Shown here piece by piece: positions 23,085-32,668 of a DNA stretch of 64,000 nucleotides (within the stretch, counting starts at the first letter, position 1; every line of letters begins with the position of its first letter). Position numbers and translations under genes: made by a program. This DNA is from Brassica napus. Taxonomy: Eukaryota > Streptophyta > Magnoliopsida > Brassicales > Brassicaceae. Under the pieces are notes generated by a model. It did not search any database. It was not told where the DNA came from and saw nothing but the letters and a program-made list of their open reading frames with translations. The stretch covers positions 7,326,652 to 7,390,651 of the forward strand of contig NC_063444.1 in NCBI RefSeq assembly GCF_020379485.1, in the 5' to 3' direction.

Positions 23085-24579
23085 GTTCTTTTACTTGTCC
23101 ACAAGTGAACTTTCTAGACCTCATAGGGAGAGGTGTTTGAAGTTGGGAGCTCATAGCCAAATGAAACACAACTAGCATACTCTCTTATTACACTCTAGCT
23201 TCTCTAGGCCTATCTCAACTCTTTTTGCTCTTACACTCATCATCAAGCATCCACACATTCAAATCAACCAACTCTCATATTCATTAAGCACAAAACATCA
23301 GGTGAATTCTTGCAAATGGTCAGTTGGTCCAAGTCATTTGGTTGGGTAAGGGAAGGTTTTTATTCAAGTGAGTCAAGAGGTTCAAAATATATGATCTTTA
23401 AGGTGGTTTACTCTCGAAACAAGTAGCCTTGACATTGCACATAATATATCTAAGAAAGGGATCAACTCATGCATACAATGCTCAATCTCCATTGTTCTAC
23501 CCCTTTTCCCAAACATACAATTACACAATCATTCCCAAATGTCAAACCCAACTCACATCTCTCACCAAAAGATCCTAAGAACTTTAACTCCTTCTCTTTG
23601 AAATCTACAAAGGATTTTCTACAACCTCAAAACATTTCTTAGCTCCTAACAATTTTGCTAGCCCCCTTTTTCTTTCTTTTCTCTTTTTTTTTTTTCTTTT
23701 TCTTTTCTTTTTTATTTCGTTTTTTTTTTTTTTTTAGGTGGGGGCCAAAACTTTCATAACTTGAGCTAGAGGTTTATCTACTTATCCCAATAAAACAATT
23801 CACTTAAACACAAAGAGTCATTTCTTTTCCTTTTTCATTGCTCCCAAATCATAATCACAACACTCATCCCCCACCTATAGCTAGACAATAGAGTGCCCAA
23901 TCTAGCAAGAATGAAGATCAAGCATTGTCGTTCCCGATACACTCAACATTATGCACATGTAAGACTCTCCGAAGAAGGCCTCACTCATCAAACAATGAAA
24001 GCTTAAAAGGAGGGAAAGGTTTTTTGGGAGTGGTCTACCACTAGAGTTTGTCAAAATAAGATTGGCATAAAGGATGTGACAACTCAAGTGTGTATAGCCA
24101 TGACTCAGTACACAAGGGACCATGAGCAAGAAGCATTAAGTTCATTCAGTTCAAATGGGGTTTGTAGTTGGCTTCAAAGACTGAGTTTCAGCAATCAACA
24201 AGTTCCAGGAAGAGTTTTCAAGGCTCGAAACATACAAGTCTTTTTGAGAGGTGCAAAAGCTACTCAGGTGCAACGTAGTGTTCTTTACAAGGCGTTTAAA
24301 ATCATTGCTCCCAATATAAGTGAATGTAACCTATATGCTCTAGACTCTCCTAGAAATGCAAATGATGCAAACTAAATGATTGTTTTTTTTTATATGCAAA
24401 TAGGTATGCAATGCATGACTCAATGAAACAACATCAAAGCAAACATGATCAAATACTTGGTACCTCCCCCAAACTTAAATGACACAGTCTCTGTGTTGTC
24501 AAGTAGAGAGAGATACCCAAAAGAGAAAACTAATATGCAAAAATGAAATGGTATATACAAGGGAAAGTAGAGAAGGACC
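23085..24579 (-). other. Non-coding internal region where polymerase genes would lie
   Basis: About 1.5 kb between the protease stop and the 3' LTR with no coding match to reverse transcriptase, RNase H or integrase. A long T-rich tract (about 23660-23740) and small frames on both strands show no domain. Confidence 0.7.
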
Positions 24580-27099
24580 TCAAGTGGAAAGTGGAGAAGG
24601 AGGATCCTTCTCAATGTAGGGATCTCCACAAGTGATGGTTCCACAATACTCAACATCCAGTGGAGACTGAATTGGGTAAGAGACAGCTTTGTTGACATTG
24701 AGGAGTGTGACCTTCTTGTTGGCAAAATCGATGCAAGCACCCACAGTAGTAAGGAATGGTGTGCCCAGGATCAATGGAACTCTCTTCTCAGTTGCCATTT
24801 TCAAGACAGTGAGGTCTATAGGGATGGTGCAAGATCCAATCTTCAAAGGGAAGTCCTTGATGAGACCAATAGGAGTAGTAGAAGAAGAATCCCCAAACGT
24901 GAGAGAGGAAGTATCTGGCTCCATGTGTTCAATCGCAAGACTCTTCACCATATCCATTGAGATCACATTCACACTTGCACCAGAATCAACAAGAGCATCA
25001 TCAAAGGTGAGCTTACCAAGGGAGCAAGACAAGGTGAACTTCCCTTGGGATTCTAGTTTAGGGAGAGACTTTGGTGTGACTGGTGGATCAAGTTTCAAAG
25101 TTGAGATGTTGAGAAGCTCTGCTACTTCTGCTTGGTGGTCTACAATGTCCTTGATGAGCATCATTTGGACATGAGCCTCACGCATACCCGAAATCGCTGG
25201 AAGCTTAATTCCAATATCACTTAGGTCTTTTCTGAACTTGGAAATCACCTTCTTCTGAGCTTTGGTGAGGACTCTTTGTGGAAATGGGAGCTTGTCATAG
25301 GGTGACTGCTCAACCTCAGTGGTGTCCTCCAGCTTGACCTCTTTCAGCTTCTGGTTAGCTCTCTTCGCAACTGGTTTCTCAGCCATGGGTTCATCTCCCT
25401 TCAAAATCTGTACTTTAACCATTTTGTCGGCTTCCTCCACAATCTTTACTTCAGCTGTTGCTACAATCAGATGCTGAACCTGTTCAATCTCAGTTCCAAA
25501 TACCAATCTTTCAATTTCATCTACCTCTTTCTTGTGGTTACTCAATTCAATCCCTGAATAAGTAGTAGAGAGGACAATATTGCAATACTCGTTGGGTTTT
25601 TGCTCAGATTTTCCAGGTAGAGACCCTTGCTGGCGATTCTGATGAGTGGTCATGGAAGCAAACTGGTTTTCCAAAGCCCTGAACTTGTTGTTGAGCTCAT
25701 TGTAACTTCCATCAATCCTGGAGTGAAGGTTCTTCAACTCATATCCAACCTGTTTTTCACTTCTAGTCTGAGACTCCAAGATCTGTTTCAGTAGAACATC
25801 AGTGCTGCTTTCCTGAGTAGAGGTAGAAGGATTAACTTGTTGTTGAGAAGACTGGTTCCCTTTGTTGGAGAAACCAGGAGGAGGGTTTTGCTGAGGCTGA
25901 TAGTTGCCTTGTTGGTTGTTCCTAGGCTGATAACCACTCTGTTGGTTGTTAGGATATGATTTCTGTTGGTAGTTGTTGTACTTAAAGTTGGGCTCTTTCT
26001 TGTACCAGCTACCATTGTTGTTGATGAAACACAACTCTTCTTGCCCTTCCAAACCCTCAACTTCATGGACAACATGTGTTGCTTCTTGGTTTGGGTTACC
26101 AACAAAGTGCGGCTACTCTTGTGTGGCTTTATCAGCAAGGAGGATGTTTCTCTTATCTTGTAGAGCTTTCAACTCCTTCCTCGTCTGCTTATCATCTATT
26201 CGACTGCTTCTGTCGTGGTCTCCACTGTAGACTGCATCACTCTTTACCATGTTGTCAACCAGCTCCTCTGCATCTTCCTCAGTTCTCCCCAAGAAGAACC
26301 CATTGCTAGTTGTATCCAGTCTGGCTCTGTACTTAGGAAGAGCACCACGGTAGAATGTGCTCAACAAGCTCTCCTTAGAGAAACCATGGTGTGGGCATTG
26401 AGCTTGGTAGCCCTTGAATCTCTCCCAGGCTTCACTGAAGCCTTCTAAGTTCTTCGGTTGAAAGCTGGAAATCTCATTTCTCAGCTTAGCAGTTCTTGAA
26501 GTAGAGAAGAACTTCTCCAAGAATGCTCTCTTGCACTCATTCCAAGTAGTGATAGAGTCGCTGGGTAGAGACTTCTCCCACTGACGTGCCTTATCTCCCA
26601 AAGAGAAAGGGAATAACTTCAGCTTCAAGGCGTCCTCTGACACACCATTGGTTTTTGACAACCCACAGTAGCTGTCGAACCTGTCCAAGTGATCATATGG
26701 GTCCTCTAGAGCCAAGCCATGATACTTGTTGTTCTCGATCACGTTGAGGAGTCCTGACTTGACCTCAAAGTTGTTGGCTGCCACAGCCGGTGCTCTGATT
26801 CCCAGTCTATAACCATGAATGTTGGGGCGGTCATAAGTACCAATGGGTCGAGATACCCGCGGTTGGTGTTCTGCCCCTTGTTGTGGATCTGCCATATCAA
26901 CGTCCAATTCTTGCAAGTGGGCTTGTTGCTCTTCTTCTCTTATAGCTCTAGCACACTCTCTCTCTAAAGCTCTGATGTCTGCTAATATTGGAACTAGGTT
27001 TGATGGAGCCCTGCTCCTCAAGTTCATACACCTGAAAGTTAAAGGTAGGTGAAGAAGAAGAATCAGTAACAAAACAAAATAAAAATGACTTAGTCTCAA
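24580..27099 (-). pseudogene. Athila-type gag-protease with one in-frame stop
   Basis: A single frame runs from about 27027 (MNLRSRAPSNL; the upstream Met at 27099 is possible) to 24580, interrupted only by a TAG at about 26113-26115. The first part is a Retrotrans_gag domain (DPYDHLDRFDSYC, ARQWEKSLP, TTWNECKRAFLEKFF, NLEGFSEAWERFKGY). After the stop a Gln/Asn-rich linker with YNNYQQ repeats follows, then a retropepsin-like protease with the active-site DALVDSGASVNVIS and a second block PLILGTPFLTTVGA. No CCHC knuckle is evident. The frame is unchanged across the stop and the coding sense continues (PHFVGNPNQ), so it is a point mutation, probably CAG to TAG, or a suppressible codon. The other 830 or so codons are open, arguing for a recent lesion. 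Confidence 0.88.
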
Positions 27100-27140
27100 G
27101 CAAGTGACTAAATCTCAATGTTTAAATCTACTCAGAATTT

Positions 27141-27153
27141 GGCAACGGCGCCA
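27141..27153 (-). other. First extra tRNA-Asp primer-binding site
   Basis: GGCAACGGCGCCA, complement of the tRNA-Asp 3' end, followed by ATT and an LTR start (TGATATTAAGAG) at 27157. It is one of three such junctions in the leader of the element. Confidence 0.75.
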
Positions 27154-27156
27154 ATT

Positions 27157-27390
27157 TGATATTAAGAGTTTTCAAGGCTCCTAAGACAAATGTTGTAGTA
27201 TAAAAGATTGTCGAACCAGTTCTGAGGGATATCAAAGCACCGAGAATGCAAGTACCCATCTAAATCATTGGTTGCACTTAGATTAAGTGAGTACTTGCAT
27301 TCTCGGTGCTTTGATATCCCTCAGAACTGGTTCGACAATCTTTTATACTACAACATTTGTCTTAGGAGCCTTGAAAACTCTTAAGACAAC
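27157..27390. repeat. Foldback of LTR end: 94-bp perfect inverted repeat
   Basis: Arms 27162-27255 and 27291-27384 are perfect reverse complements over 94 bp, with a 35-bp spacer. The arms are the LTR terminus (TTAAGAGTTTTCAAGG...GAATGCAAGTAC), and the spacer, read on the minus strand, continues the LTR sequence. Both arms share variants (TATAAAAGATTG, CACCGAG) absent from the two complete LTRs, so one arm was copied from the other. Confidence 0.9.
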
Positions 27391-27397
27391 ATTTCCC

Positions 27398-28062
27398 CGG
27401 CAACGGCGCCAATTTGATATTAAGAGTTTTCAATGCTCCTAAGACAAATGTTGTAGTATAGTGATTGTCGAACCAGTTCTGAGGGATATCAAAGCACTGA
27501 GAATGCAAGTACTCACTTAATCTAAGTGCAACCAATGATTTAGATGGGTTTTAAGCTATGACTAAAACTAGAAAGCAATAACAGAATGATACTTTCTTGA
27601 CTAAGAGAAAAGAGAACTCATGGGCATAGGGATTAGACCTTGGGTGATCAAGTATCGAACTAAGGATGGCAAATGATCAATCAAACTATCAACCTTAAGC
27701 CTAGACACAATTCTAAGCAAGCTCTATGTCTAGATGAATGCTCATTTGCTAACATATCTCAAACATCAAATGTCTTTGGTTGAATAATATGAAAGCAATC
27801 ATTACTAACAAGTCTATTAGCTATCTTAGCATCTTTAACAACAAATGTCTTTGGCAAAGTATACTAAAAGCTTAGGAGAGTTGTCTCAGGCATTTCATCA
27901 AACACCTTTCGGGTGGGAAATGCCTATTGATCAACTTTTGAGTGGCCAACTCAGAAGATGCATTAAGAATACTCTACTAGCAAGGAACAAGAATGATCTA
28001 CACTAAAACATCCTAGAACTAACCTAATCACCCTTAATCTCCCTAACCCATGAATTCAAAAG
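27398..28062. repeat. Second primer-binding site and partial LTR copy
   Basis: CCGGCAACGGCGCCA (27398-27412) is followed by a 5'-truncated LTR copy that starts TGATATTAAGAG at about 27416, runs colinearly with the full LTRs for about 645 bp and stops at AATTCAAAAGGTGA, where an inverted fragment begins. Confidence 0.85.
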
Positions 28063-28143
28063 GTGAGTACTTGCATTCTCGGTGCTTTGATATCCCTCAG
28101 AACTGGTTCGACAATCTTTTATACTACAACATTTGTCTTAGAA
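28063..28143. repeat. Inverted LTR-end fragment
   Basis: About 78 bp of LTR end in reverse orientation (GTGAGTACTTGCATTCTCGG...TTTGTCTTAG). It is joined to the preceding LTR copy through a shared GTGA (28063-28066) and carries the same TTTTATACTA and CGGTGC variants as the foldback at 27.3 kb. Confidence 0.85.
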
Positions 28144-28159
28144 CCCGGCAACGGCGCCA
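28144..28159 (-). other. tRNA-Asp primer-binding site next to the complete 5' LTR
   Basis: CCCGGCAACGGCGCCA on the plus strand equals the 3' end of plant tRNA-Asp, so the minus-strand RNA would pair with that primer. It is separated from the LTR by three bases. Confidence 0.85.
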
Positions 28160-28162
28160 ATT

Positions 28163-29626
28163 TGATGTTAGGAGTTTTCAAGGCTCCTAAGACAAATGTT
28201 GTAGTATAGTGATTGTCGAACCAGTTCTGAGGGATATCAAAGCACTGAAAATGCAAGTACTCACTTAATCTAAGTCCAACCAATGATTTAGATGGGTTTT
28301 AAACTACTACTAATACTAGAAAGCAATAACAAAATGATACTTTCTTGACTAAGGGAAAAGAGAACTCATGGGCATAGGGATTAGACCTTGGGTGATCAAG
28401 TATCGAACTAAGGATGGCAAATGATCAATCAAACTATCAACCTTAAGCCTAGACACAATTCTAAGCAAGCTCTATGTCTAGATAAATGCTCATTTGCCAA
28501 CATATCTCAAACATCAAATGTCTTTGGTTGAATAATATGAAAGCAATCATTACTAACAAGTCTATTAGCTATCTTAGCACCTTTAACAACAAATGTCTTT
28601 GGCAAAGTATACTAAAAGCCTAGGAGAGTTGTCTCAGGCATTTCATCAAACACCTTTCGGGTGGGAAATGCCTATTGATCAACTTTTGAGTGGCCAACTC
28701 AGAAGATGCATTAGGAATACTCTACTAGAAAGGAACAAGAGTGATCTACACTAAAACATCCTAGAACTAACCTAATCACCCTTAATCTCCCTAACCCATG
28801 AATTCAAAAGGTGATTACTCACTAATCTCCATGATTCCTCTTAAACCCATATTGGATTTCAGATTAACCATGTAGAGAAATAGATAAGAAATCAACAAGA
28901 ACACAAGATGAAAGCAATGAAATCTGAATCAAAAGAGGTTTTTTACTAGTTCTTCTCTAGAAAAGAGATTATCAGCCTCCAATGGCTTACACAAGTACTT
29001 AACTTAGGTTTAGAAAGTGTAAAAACATCAAAACAAATGACCAAAAGGCCCCTGAAATAACATAAAAATCGTCCAAGCAAAACACGCGGAGTGACCTAGC
29101 ATAGTCGCTCCAGGAGGTCACTCCCGACGCGTTTCTTTGTGTCTCGACCCGTCAAAACGCGAGTGACTTGAGCTGGTCGCTCTGGCTGGTCGCTCTGGCT
29201 GGGAGTGACTTGAGCTAGTCGCTCTGTCTGGTCGCTCTGGCTGGGAGCGACCTCGGTAGGTCGCTCTGAGAGGTCACTCTGCGATGCTCGATCAGGATAG
29301 ATATGTCTCTAGTAAATTGATCATAACTCCTTTATTACATCTCCAAATGACTTGAAACCACTTCCATTAGAAAGCTAACTCAATTTTCTGTGTCTCCACA
29401 AAATCTTAGCAACAGAAGATTTCTCTGAAGGCTCCATCCATGCTCATCTTTCACCTCCTTTTGGATCACAATGCTCCCAAACATCTCAAATCACTCCATG
29501 GCACACTCCAACACCTAATAAGGACAATGAATGCAAAATGCAACCTAGACATGGCTAAATCCTAATCTATATGATGAAAATGCTCATGGATGAATAGATA
29601 AAACAATGTAAATATGCAAGATATCA
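28163..29626 (-). repeat. 5' LTR of the Athila-type element
   Basis: 1464 bp, nearly identical to the LTR at 21608-23070. Ends TGATGTTAGG and GATATCA. Confidence 0.93.
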
Positions 29627-29650
29627 AGATATACCAATTACCTTGCTTAG

Positions 29651-32092
29651 AACATCTCTTTACTTGGTTTTAAGCCTTTTTCACACTCTTCTTTTAACAT
29701 TTCCTCTCTGTATATATGTAACAAAATACCCACTTTGTGAAACATAAATTTATTTTCCCAATCCTCAAGAAAGAAAAAGATTAAAAAAAAAAATAATTCA
29801 GATCTTGTGTTCTGAGTCATTTTACTTTCCCTTGTTTTCTTGTTCTTGATTGGATTGTCAAGAATGTTCAGTTTCCATCTAGATTTAGGGGTTGGTTTAG
29901 ATAATACCGATATAAAGAATTTTAGAACATTTCTAATGTATTACTCGGTCTTTATTTGAAAATATAATAACTTTGAAATAAAATTGAATTTCATTATAAT
30001 CTTACTTTATCTTTAAAAGAGTAAAGCACCGACTAATAACTATTAGAAATCAATCCCAGCCCATGGAAAGGTGAAAGCTCTTTTGGAGGTTCAAGAGTTC
30101 TCAACTCACCAGCTCAGAAACACACACAAGTCATGACTGTCATGTGATCGTCTGCACAAAAAGAAAAAGAAAACAAGCTTGGTCAAAAGCAAAACAGAAA
30201 TAAAATGCAGGCGTAAAAGCAAATGCAGCCTCATCACCAGCTCCGGCTAATAAATTTGCTCTCCTGAATAATGATGTGGCTTAGATCATTTAACCTAGGA
30301 TACTCTACTATATAAGATAATGCGATGTAATTGAAATGTATAAGAGTGAAAATCAGTAAGAAAAGTTATCTCTTACATTGTTCTTACCTTTCTTTCAAAA
30401 ACCAAGTAATGAATATAATTATTTACTTTTTATATTATTTTATCTTTATTTTACTATGGAGGTAAAAACATGATAGTTTTTTTTTTAAATAACTCGAATT
30501 AAATTTTTGAATAAAAACAAGAATGCAGTTGAAAATATTCTTACTGAAATTCATGGTCCGTGAAAAAAACAAATAAACGTACGTAGCACCGAAAAGGTTC
30601 AGAATGGACCTACTCAAGTCTTGACTCTCCCATAGTATAGCATTTTCCGAGTTTCTTTGATAACCGGAATCTTTGTTAAAGTGGTTTACACTTTATTCTA
30701 CTCACATAAGCTTTAATTGCATGGTCTAGATTTCAACGAATTCTAAATCAATTTCTGATGAGTAACTTAGTAAGATATATAAACCAAAATAATGTATAAT
30801 CTAATGCACAAGAGTCATACAGAAACATTAGTTTGTATTCATTTAACAATTCAAATACAATCATTATATGCGTACGCGATACATTTTTTCCAAAAGAAAT
30901 TAAGCTATAAAAGCACTAATGTAATATGAATATTTGTTCACCTGAAAAAATATAAGCTAAACTTCTTTTTAACTCTAATTTTTTAAATAGTTAAGTTTTA
31001 GATCAGCTGGTTTCAAATCATCGTATGGTTAAATTAAATCTCCTATCTCTTCTCAAATGAACAAAGTTTATATGTTTTATAACTTTATGTATTTGAAAGA
31101 TTCCTTTGTTTGGCAAACTAAACAAGTCTTTACAAACACGTATAGTCATTTAATAACATAAAGTTTATAAAGTAGATTACCTCTCAAACTATAAACCTTA
31201 ATTTATTTGCGTGAAGGCACGCTTAAAATGCCATGATATGAATATGATGCCGGTTTGAAACTTTAGGGTTTAAGTCAATGATAGTGGGGGTTAGCCAAAT
31301 CTTTTGACTTGTAAGATGGAATGTTTTTCCCATGTTGTATTGTCATAAATTACTCGTAAACATGAACATACTCTTATTTTCTTACTAAAAATAGACATAG
31401 ACTAATTGTTTTTTCGTGCATTGGCGAAACTTCTTTCCGTAAGCACTTAGTGAAAAGAAAGAAACACGTCTAGATATTCAAACTCTGTAGATGTACCCAG
31501 AAAATCTACCAAGTTCAGGGCACCTGTTATTTTCATTATTAGACTTTAATTTTTCCTTAATTTCATTGAATCAGAACATAAAGCATATGAGAACGATATG
31601 ACAAGGTACACCATAACAACAACGTGCGGTTCAAATATAAGTTTTTTTCAAGTATAAGTTAATATTCTTCATTTGTTAGATGTAAATATAATTTCAAATT
31701 TCCTTTATATATTGAAGGTATTCAAAGAAAAAGTTATAAGGATTTATATATCATACATTAATTGAAGAGAAAAATGGACTATATATATGCATACAAATTA
31801 TATACATAGAAATATGAAGCATGCCTATACCTTCATACTGTGACTGTGTTTGACTAAGGAACAAAAGATCACTATTGTTTTAAAATATCAAAGGAGTATG
31901 TGAAATACTATTTTTCTCTTCAATTAATGTGTGATATACTTAACCAGAGAATTGTCTTCATTGCCAAAAAAACCACGATTTTTTAGTTTTAAGGTTGTGA
32001 TAGTGCCTGCGACAGAAAATAGTTGTGTTCTTATCGTCAATGTATTATCATTTGAGTTCAACCTTGTATACCATATATTATTGATAAATGAG
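29651..32092. other. Intergenic DNA between CUL4 pseudogene and CACTA element
   Basis: About 2.4 kb. The first 100-150 bp may be the old 3' flank of the CUL4-like copy. Otherwise A/T-rich with no supported gene, tRNA or terminal repeat; the small frame at 30435-30617 has no domain. Confidence 0.4.
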
Positions 32093-32106
32093 ATTCACTA
32101 CAAGAA

Positions 32107-32605
32107 AACACGGACAATACTGACGGAAAAACCGACCGAAAAAAATCTGTCAGGATTTTCCAACGGAATTCCGACGAAAACTTGTCGGAAATATATTTCG
32201 GTAAATTCGTCGGAACTGCGTCGGAAAATCCTGACAGAATACATTCGTCGGTATTTCGTCATACGATCCCGACAGAAAACCGACAAAAAACTGACAAATA
32301 TATGACCGTTGCAAAAAATTGACACATACCGACGAAATACCGACGGCATACCGACCATGAAAGAATTCGGTCATAATTCCGTCGGTTTTTCCGACGGAAT
32401 ACCGACGGATTGAACAGCCGTTATACTTCCCGACTGAAAACCGACGAATTTGCAGCCGTTGCACTTCCCGACGAAATACCGACGGATTATGTAGCCGTTA
32501 GTGTCCGTTTAAATTACCGACGGAACGCCGACGGGTTTAGGACGTTAATTTAGCCGTTATGATTCCCGACGGAATACCGACGAATATTTTCCGTCGGAAA
32601 GATTT
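32107..32605. repeat. Left subterminal repeats of the CACTA element
   Basis: Tens of copies of CCGACGGAA, CCGACGAAA, CGTCGGAAT and variants in both orientations over 500 bp. In En/Spm the corresponding repeats are bound by the accessory protein TNPA. Short overlapping frames through this block are artefacts of the repeat. Confidence 0.9.
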
Positions 32606-32614
32606 CCAATTCAT

Positions 32615-32622
32615 TATAAATA
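32615..32622 (+). promoter_or_regulatory. TATA box of the CACTA transposase gene
   Basis: TATAAATA lies 47 bp upstream of the transposase ATG at 32669, directly after the subterminal repeats, so transcription probably starts close to the coding region. Confidence 0.6.
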
Positions 32623-32668
32623 CGACCTCTCCTTCATTCATTGAAATCACAACAAAACAATATAAATT

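Larger units (their letters stand above)
21608..29626 (-). mobile_element. Athila-type non-autonomous LTR retrotransposon (gag-protease only)
   Basis: 8.0-kb element with two long terminal repeats of about 1.46 kb beginning TGATGTTAGGAG and ending GATATCA, flanked by a perfect 5-bp duplication AGATA (21603-21607 and 29627-29631). It reads on the minus strand, so the right LTR is 5'. The primer-binding site next to it matches tRNA-Asp, as in Athila elements. The single gene encodes Gag and an aspartic protease. Reverse transcriptase, RNase H and integrase are absent and about 1.5 kb downstream of the protease is non-coding, so it must use enzymes in trans (a TR-GAG-like design). LTRs differ at about 15 sites by eye (roughly 1%), pointing to a recent insertion. 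Confidence 0.92.
20340..29650 (+). pseudogene. CUL4: CUL4-like cullin pseudogene, introns retained, split by a retrotransposon
   Basis: Pieces of a cullin-4 gene lie in order. About 20413-20485 encodes MEEDPTPSVA..LSRK then, after a frameshift, ATLPQPT. About 21087-21121 encodes ELA.SMFQ. 21207-21293 encodes VVLMSFNDA, an in-frame TAA, then KLSSEDIKNST. 21371-21451 encodes EDGDEF..NDHFTAPLYRIK. 21539-21607 encodes VNA fused to SIESLINREYLERDKSNPQI. The last codons (Y, N, Y, L, A, stop, with one extra C) lie at 29632-29650, beyond the inserted LTR element. Three introns with GT-AG borders persist, so this is a DNA-level copy and not a processed retrocopy. Most of the body is missing, and a clean deletion removes the segment carrying the neddylation lysine (VRIMKTRK in intact cullins), so no function as an E3 scaffold is possible. 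The stretch 20490-21080 is unassigned. Confidence 0.85.

Noticed and set aside
24689..25174. 161-codon plus-strand frame in the Athila-type element
   Set aside because: Antisense shadow of the gag-protease frame.
32098..32464. Overlapping frames at the left end of the CACTA element (and 39022-39551 at the right end)
   Set aside because: They are translations of the CCGACGGAA subterminal repeats.
32107..32605. CRISPR-like short repeat array
   Set aside because: The repeats are degenerate, in both orientations and lie within CACTA ends in a plant genome; spacer lengths are irregular.
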